64,000 nucleotides of DNA from positions 3,166,219-3,230,218 of the forward strand of contig OZ243951.1 of the NCBI GenBank assembly GCA_965214565.1. The letters are read 5' to 3'. How positions within the stretch are numbered: position 1 is the first letter of the stretch; every line of letters starts with the position of its first letter. Positions 8,460 to 17,200 of this stretch are shown in pieces. Source of the DNA: VXYK01 sp965214565. Its GTDB lineage: Bacteria > Actinomycetota > Acidimicrobiia > Acidimicrobiales > Aldehydirespiratoraceae. The notes under the pieces were generated by a model. That model searched no databases and was not told where the DNA came from. It saw only the letters and a program-made list of their open reading frames with translations. The position numbers were made by a program, and so were the translations under genes.

Positions 8460-9575
8460 CTATCCGATCTCGACTCGGCAATGGTCGCCGACCATCACGC
8501 TCAGGCATGTCGGGACGCGGCCCTCGTCGCTGTGCGCCGATCTCGAAAGGACGGTGTCTCGGCCGACGAGCGAGTCGGTGAGCCGGACGATGTCGGTGAC
8601 CGTGCTGCGCCGCAGCACCACCGAGTTGTCGATCTCGCTGCCACTGATCCGACAGTCGACCGCTATCGACACGTAGGGGCCGATCTCGCTGCTCTCGATG
8701 GTGGTGCCGCTGCCGATGATCGCCGGTCCTCGCACGGTTGAGTTGATGACTTTCGCTCCCGCTTCGAGGACCACTTGGCCCTCGATGCTCGACTCGCCGG
8801 AGACGTCGCCGTCGACGCGGCGGTTGAAGGTGTCCAGAACCAGTCGGTTGCACTCCAACAGCGGATCCTTTTTGCCGGTATCGATCCACCAGCCGCTGAG
8901 CACCTCATGATCCACCCGGTGACCCTCATTGATGATCCAGTCGATGGCGTCGGTGATCTCAAGCTCACCCCGTGCGGACGGCTCGATGTTCGCCACTGCG
9001 GTGTGGATCGTGTGGTCGAACAGGTAGACGCCGACCAGAGCGAGGTTCGAGGGGGGCTGCTCCGGCTTCTCGACGAGCTGCACGACCCGACCGTCCTGCG
9101 CGATCTCGGCGACACCGAAGGAACCAGGGTCAGACACCTCTGCCAGGAGAATCTGAGCGGCAGGTGGTTCGGAGCCCTCGGCTGTCTCACAGGCCGCCCG
9201 TTCGTAGACGAACCTCTCGACGAATGCCGACAGACCGGCTTCGAGCATGTTGTCCCCGAGGTACATGACGAATTCTTCGTCACCGAGGAAGTCACGGGCG
9301 ACACGCACACAGTCAGCCAACCCGAGTGGTTCGGGCTGGGTGATCCAGGTGACACGCACCCCGAATTGCGAACCGTCACCTACTGCCTGCCTGATCTCCT
9401 CGCCGGTCGTCGGGGCGATGACGATGCCTATGTCGGTGATCCCGGCCGACGCCATCTCCTCTATGCCGTAGAACAGGATTGGTTTGTTGGCGATGGGAAC
9501 CAGCTGCTTGGCGCTCGTGTGGGTGATCGGGCGCAGGCGCTTGCCGGCTCCGCCGCTGAGAATCAAGCCTTTCAT
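8460..9575 (-). CDS. rfbA: glucose-1-phosphate thymidylyltransferase, long form
   Basis: Makes dTDP-glucose from glucose-1-phosphate and dTTP, the first step toward dTDP-L-rhamnose. The N-terminus MKGLILSGGAGKRLRPITHT carries the nucleotidyltransferase GGxGxRLRP loop. QLVPIANKPILFYGIEEM and LSGWWIDTGKKDPLLECNRL follow. The protein is 371 residues, about 80 longer than RmlA. The extra C-terminal part is a hexapeptide-type beta-helix (repeated I/V-x-x-S/G units), as in the long, StrD-type subfamily. It is the first gene of the minus-strand rhamnose operon. Confidence 0.92.
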   Translation of the reverse strand: MKGLILSGGAGKRLRPITHTSAKQLVPIANKPILFYGIEEMASAGITDIGIVIAPTTGEEIRQAVGDGSQFGVRVTWITQPEPLGLADCVRVARDFLGDEEFVMYLGDNMLEAGLSAFVERFVYERAACETAEGSEPPAAQILLAEVSDPGSFGVAEIAQDGRVVQLVEKPEQPPSNLALVGVYLFDHTIHTAVANIEPSARGELEITDAIDWIINEGHRVDHEVLSGWWIDTGKKDPLLECNRLVLDTFNRRVDGDVSGESSIEGQVVLEAGAKVINSTVRGPAIIGSGTTIESSEIGPYVSIAVDCRISGSEIDNSVVLRRSTVTDIVRLTDSLVGRDTVLSRSAHSDEGRVPTCLSVMVGDHCRVEIG

Positions 9576-9661
9576 GCGCTGATTGCCTGGAGATGGCCCA
9601 CACCCGCATCGTACCGGTCACCCTCGGTGCTGCGATACCCGCCCGCTCAGCACTCAGCGGA

Positions 9662-10900
9662 TCACCGAAGGTCCGAGTTGTCGGTGTCTGATTCGGGAAG
9701 GCGACCTGCACGGGCATGCAATGCGTACTCGTAACGCAGCAACCCTGCGGTGACGACCGCTCCAGAGGTGACGGCGGTGACCAGCGCCACCTCGACCTGC
9801 AGGAACGGCTCATTGGCGAAGAGGAGCCCCACCGGGAACATCGCCACGCCAACCACGTAGCCGATCACCGCAAGACGAGTGTGGTCGAGTGCAACGAGCC
9901 CCAGTGACAGCGACAACAGGACCATGAGTCCGCCTCCGCTGACCGAGAGCAGAGCCATGTCCAACGAACCGATCTCGTCGCCGAACAGGAAGTTCACCAG
10001 CCAGGGGCCGACGAGGGCCATCACCACCACCGTCAGCGCTGCGACACCGACCACAGCAGCCACCAGCCGAAGCTGAAGGTTTCGGAATCCGTTGAGATCA
10101 TCGTCGCTGGCGAGGCTGGCCAGGTTGGGCAGCAGCGCCGCACGAACCGCCTGGAAGAAGAACAGCGGGACCCTCGAGATGATCAATCCGTTGAGAAACA
10201 CGCCAGGTACCTCCTCGCCCAGATCCTTGCCGATGATCTCCAAGGCGACGGGACCGACGTTGAGCAGGAAAGCCTCCGACAACGAAGCAACCAACAGCCA
10301 CCCCAGCGCGGGTGTCACCTCACTCAACGGAGCTGGCGGTCCCGGATTGACGAACGGCCGAAGTGACCAGATCGCCACGACTGCGGCCACCGCGAAGGCG
10401 ACTGCGATGGCTGTGGCATAGGCCCCCACAGCCTCGACTCCGACAATCGCGAGTGCAGCGGCCAACAAGAATCTGGTACTGCCCTCCGCGGCGAAATACG
10501 ACCTGTAGCGATTGAACTCGTGCCGACCCGATAGCACACCTCGAACACATTCGGCGCCCATGAAGCACGCCAGCGACAACATCAGCGCAACCAGCAGCGA
10601 GATCTTGTGATCGAGCAGTCCGTCGAGGCCCAACGGCCAGGCCGCCACGACCGCGGCCTCGACAAGCAGCAGTTGCACAAGGCCGATGCGGGTCGCCTGT
10701 CGAAGAACCGGTGCGCTGCCTTCGTTGCGGCTTGCACGGTTCGCGGTGGCGCGCGCGATCTCCTGCTCGAGTGGTTGGAACAGGCCCGGACCGAGGATGT
10801 AGACCAGCCCCCAGAGAACGGCCAGACCCCCGTAGGCCGCATCGCCGAGCGCTCGTCGGGCGACTACCAGAAATGCGTAGGTGGCGATCCCGTTGACCAC
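9662..10900 (-). CDS. Wzx-like polysaccharide/oligosaccharide flippase
   Basis: A 412-residue integral membrane protein with roughly twelve hydrophobic segments, of the O-antigen/teichoic-acid flippase (MATE/MVF-like) type. It would translocate lipid-linked glycan repeats. The GTG at 10900 is the only start candidate that keeps most of the first helix (VNGIATYAFLVVARRALG). The in-frame region upstream (to a TGA near 10990) encodes GVGLV just before it, so the real start could be a non-standard codon a little upstream, preceded by AGGAG. About 180 bp (10901-11080) separate it from the next gene with nothing obvious inside. Confidence 0.7.
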   Translation of the reverse strand: MVNGIATYAFLVVARRALGDAAYGGLAVLWGLVYILGPGLFQPLEQEIARATANRASRNEGSAPVLRQATRIGLVQLLLVEAAVVAAWPLGLDGLLDHKISLLVALMLSLACFMGAECVRGVLSGRHEFNRYRSYFAAEGSTRFLLAAALAIVGVEAVGAYATAIAVAFAVAAVVAIWSLRPFVNPGPPAPLSEVTPALGWLLVASLSEAFLLNVGPVALEIIGKDLGEEVPGVFLNGLIISRVPLFFFQAVRAALLPNLASLASDDDLNGFRNLQLRLVAAVVGVAALTVVVMALVGPWLVNFLFGDEIGSLDMALLSVSGGGLMVLLSLSLGLVALDHTRLAVIGYVVGVAMFPVGLLFANEPFLQVEVALVTAVTSGAVVTAGLLRYEYALHARAGRLPESDTDNSDLR

Positions 10901-11080
10901 CAGGCCGACACCGATGGCTGTTGTACCTTCGGGGAGTGGGCTGCGGTCCCGGAGGCTCGCAAAGAATTTACGGATGGGACGCTCCTGAACTCATTCACGC
11001 GCGGTACAAAGTAGAAGCGTACCTGCGCGTCCCGTTGAGGTCGAACACGGGGTTCGATCAGCGCCGTTCAGCCGATCCTG

Positions 11081-12256
11081 TCAGCCACTCTCGCCGGGTG
11101 TGAACTGCGGCATGCAGAGCCCGTCGAGTTCGGTCACCTCGATACGGTCCCGGTTCTCCCAGGTGACCCGGTTGTCCGGGTCGACGCGGAGCTTGAATTC
11201 TCGGAAGCTCATTTCCAGAGCATCGAAGGCGACCAGGCGACCTCGCAGCGGTTCGCCCACTCCCAGCAACAGCTTGAGGGCTTCAAGCGCCTGGATGCTC
11301 CCGACGATCCCGGGCAGGACCCCGAGCACGCCCGCCTCGGCGCATGACGGGGCCATCTCCGCCGGGGGCGCCTCGGGCAGCATGTCTCGATACGTGGGTC
11401 CCAAGCGAGGGTCGAAGACGGTGATCTGGCCCTCGAAACGGAATATCGAGCCGTGGACCACTGGGATCCCGAGTTTCACGCTGGCATCGTTCAGCAGGTA
11501 GCGGCTCGGGAAGTTGTCGGCACCGTCGACCACGACGTCGTAGCCGGCGAGAATCTCCATGATGTTGTCGGCACCGAGGCGTACGTCGTAGGTGACCACA
11601 TCGACGTCGGGGTTGAGGCCGGTGAGCGTCTTGCGCGCGGAGTCGACCTTGCGCTCCCCTATCCGGTCGGTGTTGTGGAGGATCTGCCGTTGGAGGTTCG
11701 ACTCGTCGACGACGTCCATGTCGATGATGCCGAGCGTCCCGACACCTGCTGCGGCCAGGTACAACGCGGCGGGTGAGCCGAGCCCTCCCGCACCGAGTAG
11801 AAGCACTTTGGAGTTGAGCAGTCTCAGTTGGCCCTCTTCGCCGACTTCGGGGACGAGCAGATGCCGCTGGTAGCGACTTCGCTGTTCGGGTGTGAGGGTG
11901 CGGGGCCTGCTCCAGGGGCGCCCCTCGTCCTTCCACTTGTTGAACCCTCCGTCCATTGAGACGGTGTTGGGGTATCCGAGGTGCTCCAGGGTCTGCACGG
12001 CGAACGCTGAACGCACACCGCCCGCGCACATGACCACCATCGCCGTCTGGCGGTCGGGCACACGGTTCTCGATGTTGGACTCGAGTTGTCCGCGGGGAAT
12101 GTGGAGGGAGTCGGGAATCGCCCCCTGTTCGTACTCGTCGGGCTCGCGCACATCCAGAAGCAGGAATCCCTGGTCGAGAAGTTCCTGCCCGCCAGCTGTG
12201 TCGACCTCGGTGATCGACGCTTTCGCTTGGATGAGAAGCTGACGGAAACTGGCCAT
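11081..12256 (-). CDS. rhodanese-ThiF fusion, MoeZ/MoeB-like sulfur carrier adenylyltransferase
   Basis: 391 residues. An N-terminal rhodanese domain (about 10-115) has the active loop MCAGGVRS with its persulfide Cys. A ThiF/MoeB domain (about 125-390) has RYQRHLLVPEVGEEGQ, LLLGAGGLGSPAALYLAAAG (ATP site), the Arg-rich NLQRQILH and DGADNFPSRYLLND. Such proteins adenylate and thiolate sulfur carriers (MoaD/ThiS/CysO). In the common actinobacterial MoeZ the rhodanese is C-terminal; here it leads. The paired CxxC zinc motifs of MoeB are not evident; the segment around PSCAEAGVLGVLPG keeps one Cys. 34 bp separate it from the sirtuin gene upstream. Confidence 0.85.
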   Translation of the reverse strand: MASFRQLLIQAKASITEVDTAGGQELLDQGFLLLDVREPDEYEQGAIPDSLHIPRGQLESNIENRVPDRQTAMVVMCAGGVRSAFAVQTLEHLGYPNTVSMDGGFNKWKDEGRPWSRPRTLTPEQRSRYQRHLLVPEVGEEGQLRLLNSKVLLLGAGGLGSPAALYLAAAGVGTLGIIDMDVVDESNLQRQILHNTDRIGERKVDSARKTLTGLNPDVDVVTYDVRLGADNIMEILAGYDVVVDGADNFPSRYLLNDASVKLGIPVVHGSIFRFEGQITVFDPRLGPTYRDMLPEAPPAEMAPSCAEAGVLGVLPGIVGSIQALEALKLLLGVGEPLRGRLVAFDALEMSFREFKLRVDPDNRVTWENRDRIEVTELDGLCMPQFTPGESG

Positions 12257-12290
12257 GGTTAAACCCTACCGACTCAGTCGGGATTTCCCA

Positions 12291-13091
12291 TCATTCCGAC
12301 GATGCCGACATTCCGACGATGACTGGAAGCACATCGCTGATCGACTCCTGCAGCACGACGTCAGCGATGCTGTCGAAGGGCGTCGGCTCTGCGTTGAGGA
12401 TCACTATCCGGGCGCCGTTGCCCTGCGCGATCGCAACAGTCTGGTTGATCGGGTGGACCGTCAACGAAGTCCCCACCGCCAAGAACAGGTCTGCCTCGGT
12501 GGCCGCCTTCTCGGAGCGGTGCAGGTTGACCGGATCGAGGGCCTGACCGAACGAGACGGTCGCGGACTTCAGGATTCCCCCGCACTCCGGGCAGGGCGGG
12601 TCATCTTCGCCGGCTCTGACCCGGTCCAGGACCAACTCCATCTCCGCACACCAGTCACAAGACAGACACGCCGCCTTGCGCGTCGTGCCGTGAATCTCGA
12701 CAACCTTGGAAGGGTCGCTACCCGCCCGCTGATGCAACTCGTCGATGTTCTGGGTGATCAGCGTGTGGAGCTTCCCCCTGCCCTCGAGATGCACGAGTGC
12801 CCGATGCCCGATATTGGGTTCAACATCGGCCCACAGCTGACCGGCGGCGCGGCGCGCCCAATTCACTCTGCGAACCTCCGGGTCGCTCACGTAGTAGCGA
12901 ATGTTGGATGCTTTCTCGGCTTCGGGGTTCTTGGTCCAGAGTCCCTGCGGACCTCGGAAGTCGGGAATTCCCGAGTCGGTGGAGATCCCCGCTCCGGTCA
13001 GGACCGCGACCGCGGCCGCCTCGTCGACCATCTCACGGGCACGGTAGACGCCGCTTTGGCTGGCAGGGGCTTCGTAAGTGGAGTCGACCAT
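12291..13091 (-). CDS. Sir2-family NAD-dependent protein deacylase
   Basis: 266-residue sirtuin. Motifs in order: LTGAGISTDSGIPDFRGPQG (NAD loop), LITQNIDELHQRAG (ribose/nicotinamide pocket), VEIHGTTRKAAC (catalytic His), a zinc finger with CLSCDWC and CPECGG, and FLAVGTSLTVHPINQTV. It removes acyl groups from lysine in the cytoplasm, using NAD. Cofactor and zinc residues are all present, so activity is likely. It precedes the rhodanese-ThiF gene in the same direction and probably shares its transcript. Confidence 0.9.
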   Translation of the reverse strand: MVDSTYEAPASQSGVYRAREMVDEAAAVAVLTGAGISTDSGIPDFRGPQGLWTKNPEAEKASNIRYYVSDPEVRRVNWARRAAGQLWADVEPNIGHRALVHLEGRGKLHTLITQNIDELHQRAGSDPSKVVEIHGTTRKAACLSCDWCAEMELVLDRVRAGEDDPPCPECGGILKSATVSFGQALDPVNLHRSEKAATEADLFLAVGTSLTVHPINQTVAIAQGNGARIVILNAEPTPFDSIADVVLQESISDVLPVIVGMSASSE

Positions 13092-13161
13092 CGTTCAACA
13101 ATAGGTCACACGGACTGGCGCCAACGCGGGAGGAGCGCACCAATCCACTCGACGAAATGGC

Positions 13162-13189
13162 TTGACATATAACAAAATTTCATTATACT
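13162..13189 (+). promoter_or_regulatory. near-consensus sigma-70 type promoter
   Basis: TTGACA at 13162-13167 and TATACT at 13184-13189 are separated by 16 bp of AT-rich DNA, exceptional in this GC-rich region. Transcription should start near 13196. The -35 box begins with TTG, which also opens a longer frame for the gene at 13249; the promoter argues against that start. Confidence 0.65.
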
Positions 13190-13248
13190 CGTCGATGGCG
13201 ATGCAAACTGGCGCAACGCAAAGCGCAACAAAACGGCGGGAGTATTAC

Positions 13249-13878
13249 ATGGAACCACCAACACTGGTGTTGGCAAGCTCATTGAAGCAGCTTCGGGTCA
13301 CCCCTTGGAGTGATCCGATAATTGACCGGCTCGGTCACGATCCCAGGTCCCTCTATGTCGAGAAGTTCTGGCTCGGTGTGCTCGGGCCGACCACGATTCT
13401 GTTGTTGAGGCACTGTGCGGCATTCTTCGAGGAGTCCCCGGAAGGTTTCAACCTCGACTTCAAGGCCACGGCCTCAGCGCTCGGACTGGGGCGGAAGGTC
13501 GGGCGTGCAGGCCCGCTGACGCGCAGTTTTGAGCGGGCTTGCCGCTTCAGCGTGGTTCGTTCAATGTCGCCCACGGCGATCGAAGTGCGGAGGCGGATTC
13601 CTCCACTCAACCTCCAGCAGGTCAGTCGTCTGTCGCCGAACCGCCGACACGAACACGCCGCATTTGTCGAGGGAGAACTTCGCTTGAACAACGAGGCGAT
13701 CAAGCGCCGGGCACGGCGCTTGGCGCTGGGCCTGGTCGAGTGCGGCGACGCGCTCGACGACGCCGAACTCCAATTGGGCCGTTGGCGGTTTCATCCGTCG
13801 ATAGCCGCGGACGCAGTTCGCTGGGCTTGGGACCAGCACCACGGCCCCCTCGACGGCATTGCCAACAGTTCTAACTGA
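13249..13878 (+). CDS. conserved actinobacterial protein of unknown function
   Basis: I do not recognise a named family. The start at 13249 (MEPPTLVLASSLKQLRVTPW) is preferred because GGGAG lies 7 bp upstream and a strong promoter sits at 13162-13189; in-frame ATGs at 13195 and 13201 fall at the predicted transcript start. The 209-residue protein is soluble, Arg-rich and predicted helical. WSDPIIDRLGHDPRSLYVEKFW and LGVLGPTTILLLRH resemble a widespread actinobacterial family of unknown role. The middle (FNLDFKATASALGLGRK) could be a helix-turn-helix. It is convergent with the ACP gene. Confidence 0.6.
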   Translation: MEPPTLVLASSLKQLRVTPWSDPIIDRLGHDPRSLYVEKFWLGVLGPTTILLLRHCAAFFEESPEGFNLDFKATASALGLGRKVGRAGPLTRSFERACRFSVVRSMSPTAIEVRRRIPPLNLQQVSRLSPNRRHEHAAFVEGELRLNNEAIKRRARRLALGLVECGDALDDAELQLGRWRFHPSIAADAVRWAWDQHHGPLDGIANSSN

Positions 13879-13893
13879 ACTTCTCCGGTCAAG

Positions 13894-13913
13894 TCCCGGG
13901 ACTGTTCCCGGGA
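13894..13913. terminator. hairpin between convergent genes
   Basis: Two copies of TCCCGGGA separated by CTGT form an 8-bp perfect stem with a 4-base loop. It lies between the stop of the plus-strand gene (13878) and the stop of the minus-strand ACP gene (13939). No U-tract follows on either strand, so it is a terminator-like hairpin only. Confidence 0.4.
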
Positions 13914-13938
13914 ACTCGGGGAAGAGCCGTCTCGACGA

Positions 13939-14178
13939 TCAGCCGGCATCGAGGTGGTTGATGAGATCCTGGGGAGTCAGCAACTCTGCGAACTCTTCAG
14001 CAGAGATGTCTGTGCCGAACTCCTCGTTCACCTTTCGCCAGAACGCCACGATGTCAGCCGACGATACGCCCGCTTCGGCAACATTGCGGGTCAGGTCAAG
14101 AGGTTGACCCGGATCCCTTCCCTCAATCTCCACGGTCTGATCAACGATTGCTCTGATTCGTTCTTCGGTTGAAGACAT
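13939..14178 (-). CDS. discrete acyl carrier protein
   Basis: 79 residues, highly acidic, with the four-helix ACP pattern. The phosphopantetheine site aligns as AGVSSADIVAFWRKV: the usual DSL is replaced by SSA, with a serine in the attachment position. DISAEEFAELLTPQDLINHL matches the helix-3/4 region of ACPs. It lies 84 bp downstream of the PKS stop on the same strand and is probably co-transcribed. It may receive the chain from the terminal KS, which has no ACP of its own in the polypeptide. A specialised carrier with a modified recognition motif is possible. Confidence 0.8.
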   Translation of the reverse strand: MSSTEERIRAIVDQTVEIEGRDPGQPLDLTRNVAEAGVSSADIVAFWRKVNEEFGTDISAEEFAELLTPQDLINHLDAG

Positions 14179-14262
14179 CGGTTGCTCCTTTGGCCGACTG
14201 AAAGCGTGCAGAGTGTAGCAAGGGGCAATCGTATGTCAATCACCTGGAGGCCAGTTCACCCC

Positions 14263-17200
14263 TCAGACCCAGAACCTCCGCCGCTGAAACGGGTAGTCCG
14301 GCAGCGAGATCCGGCGTCGCTGCTCTGTCTGGAACAGGCTCTCGAAATGAACAGCACGGCGAGCCAGATAGTCGGCCGCCGCGGAACGAATGAGATCGTC
14401 GCGGGCTTGCGCACTCGCCGTGGCGGGTTCGGGCAGCAGGTCCTCGGGTTCTTCGTCCTCCACAAGCGCCCTGAGTTGTCGACGCAGCGAATCTACGTCA
14501 ACGAACAGCAGCGCCGCTCGCTCAGGGAAGTGTCGACGTCCCGTACTCGCAGTCCAGGCCATGTCGGACAGCAACGAGTCAGTCAACGCGCCGGTCTCGG
14601 ACAGCAACGAGTTGGTCGCCGCGCCGGCCTCGGACAGCTCCGAGGCGCGGTCGTCGAGCCAGCGCAGATACCGGTCGGCCAGCTCCCTCAGCGCGTCGGG
14701 CGTCTTGGCCGACAGGGGCAGCAGTCTGACGGTTGATCGGTCCGCTGCCCTATCAGACTGAGTGCTGTCGGAATGGGTGCTATCTGACTGGGTGCTATCA
14801 GCCTGAGGGTAATCGGAGGCCACGACCTGGGGGGATCCCACAGGGCGCCACGACCGGTCCGAACCCGAGGGATCGTCTGCGGTTACGCCGTAACCGTCGA
14901 CCACACTGTGCCCCTCGACCACGCTGTGCCGCTCGACCACGCTGTATCCCTGGAGCACGACATGCGCGTTGGCACCGGAGATACCGAACGAGTTGACCGC
15001 GGCCATCGGCAACCGTTCAGCGGAGCCCGGCCAGTCCATCGTCTCGGATGCGACTCTCACCGGGATCCGGTCCCAGTTGATCTCCGGACTCGGCTCGTCG
15101 AAGTGAAGCTGCTTGGGAACCACGCCCTGGCGCATGCCCAGCACGACCTTGATCAGGCTGGCTATCGCCGATGCAGTCTCCAGATGTCCGATGTTGGTCT
15201 TGACCGAGCCCATCCACAGTGGGCGCTCCTCTGGGCGTCCCCTTCCGTAGACGGCGGCAACCGCGCCTGCCTCGACCGCGTCGCCCACGATCGTTCCGGC
15301 TCCGTGCGCCTCGACATAGTCGATGTCCTGCGGGTCTGCGCCGGAGCGCGCCAACGCCTCGGTCATCACCCGCTCCTGAGCACGCGCGCTGGGCACCGTG
15401 AGCGCCAGACCTGTTCCGCTCTGGTTGACCGCAGAGCCACGGACCACACCCCAGATACGGTCACCGTCGGACTCGGCATCATCGAGCCGCTTCAGCACCA
15501 CAACACCACAGCCCTCTCCTCGCACATAGCCGTCGGCTGCTGCGTCGAAGGAGCGACACTGACCCGTCGACGACAGCATCCCCGACTCCTCGAGGGCCCC
15601 GGTGATCCCGCTCGAGAGGACTACGTTCACTCCCCCAACCACCGCCAGGTCGATCTCGCCGCGGCGAAGGCTCTCCGAGGCCTGGTGCACAGCGACCAAC
15701 GACGATGCACACGCCAGATCGAGAGGCACCGCCGGACCCTCGAAACCCAGCGTGAACGCCACCCGTCCCACGGTCACGCTCCCAGCGGTGTTGAGGTGCA
15801 CTCCAGACAACCCGCTCTTGTCGATCAGGCTGCGGTACTCGCTCGCGCCGACCCCCACATACACTCCGCTGCGACTGCCCCGTAGACGGTCAGGATCGAT
15901 CGCCGCGTCCTCGATCGCTCGCCAGGAGGTCTCGAGCAACAGCCGTTGCATCGGATCGACGGTAAGGGCCTCGGAGGGCGAGATCCGGAAGAATGCGGGC
16001 TCGAACAGGTCGATTCCATCGAGGAACGATCCCCTCCTGTGGGCTGCGTCGGGTGAATCCGGGTCGCCGGGAACTCCGTCCCAGGAACCTCCGTCCTGGC
16101 GCCCGTCGGTTACCGTGTTCTCACCGTCGGCCAGAAGCCGCCAGTACGCCGAGAGATCCTCTGCTTTGGGGAACCGGCAGGCCATGCCAACAATCGCAAT
16201 GCCGCTCCGCGCATCAGGAGTGGACAAGAGCCGCGAAATCTCGGGTTGGGTTTCCGGTTCGACCAGCGCCTCTGCCTCGCCTATTTGGCCGAACTCTCCG
16301 GCCAGGAAACGGGCCAGGCCCGTGACGTTCGGATAGTTGAAGACCGCTGTGTTCGGCACCGTGCACTCACCCTCAAAGGCGCGGTTCAGACGGTTCCGAA
16401 GTTCCACCACCATCAACGAGTCCATCCCCAGGTCGGCGAACTCCGCGGTGGGGGACGGCAGCTCCGGCAGCCGCATCACCGCGCGCAACTCCTGCTGGAG
16501 GAATCCTGCAAGTATCTGCTCACGTTCGTTGGCGGCTGCGTCCTGGAGGTCCGTCAGAATGTTGGTTGCGGAGTCCGACTCGCCGGTTGAATCGCTCACT
16601 GTCGCAGCCAAAAGATCACCGAGCAGCGGCGAGGCGGCCTCGGGACCCTGCGAGACCACATTCCAGTCGACCGCCGCGACCATGCCCATGGTGACGTCTT
16701 GGCGGACAAGGTGGTCCAAGGCGCGTATCCCCTGCTCGGGGGTGATCCAGCCGGTGCCCGCGGCCTCGAGTTGCCGTTCGATTCTCTCCCGCTGCTCCTC
16801 TGCCTCACCCAAGCCCGACCAGGCTCCCCAGGCGATCGACTGCCCGGCAAGCCCGAGCGCACGGCGATGGCCTGCGAGCTGGTCAAGGAATGCGTTGGCC
16901 GCAGCATGGTTGGACTGTCCGGGGTTGCCCATAACGCCCGCGACGCTCGAGAACAACACGAACAGGTCCAGGTCGCGGTTCTCGGTCGCGCGGTGCAGAT
17001 GCCAGGCTCCAAGCATCTTCGGCCAGAGAACCTCTCGGAACTTGTCCCAACTCTGATTGCCGAGAGCTCCGTCTGAGAGCACGCCGACGCTGTGGACCAC
17101 ACCTGCCAGGGGTGGCAGGGACTCGTCGATCCTCCCGAGCATCGCGTCGACTGAAGCCGAGTCGACCACATCCGCCAACTCCACGGTCACCGCCACTCCA

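Noticed and set aside
7801..8676. Plus-strand 291-codon frame opposite the rhamnose genes
   Set aside because: Shadow of rfbC and rfbA coding; no motif or start context.
8428..8889. N-terminal extension of the epimerase frame
   Set aside because: It overlaps rfbA out of frame and has no similarity to RfbC, which is complete from 8427.
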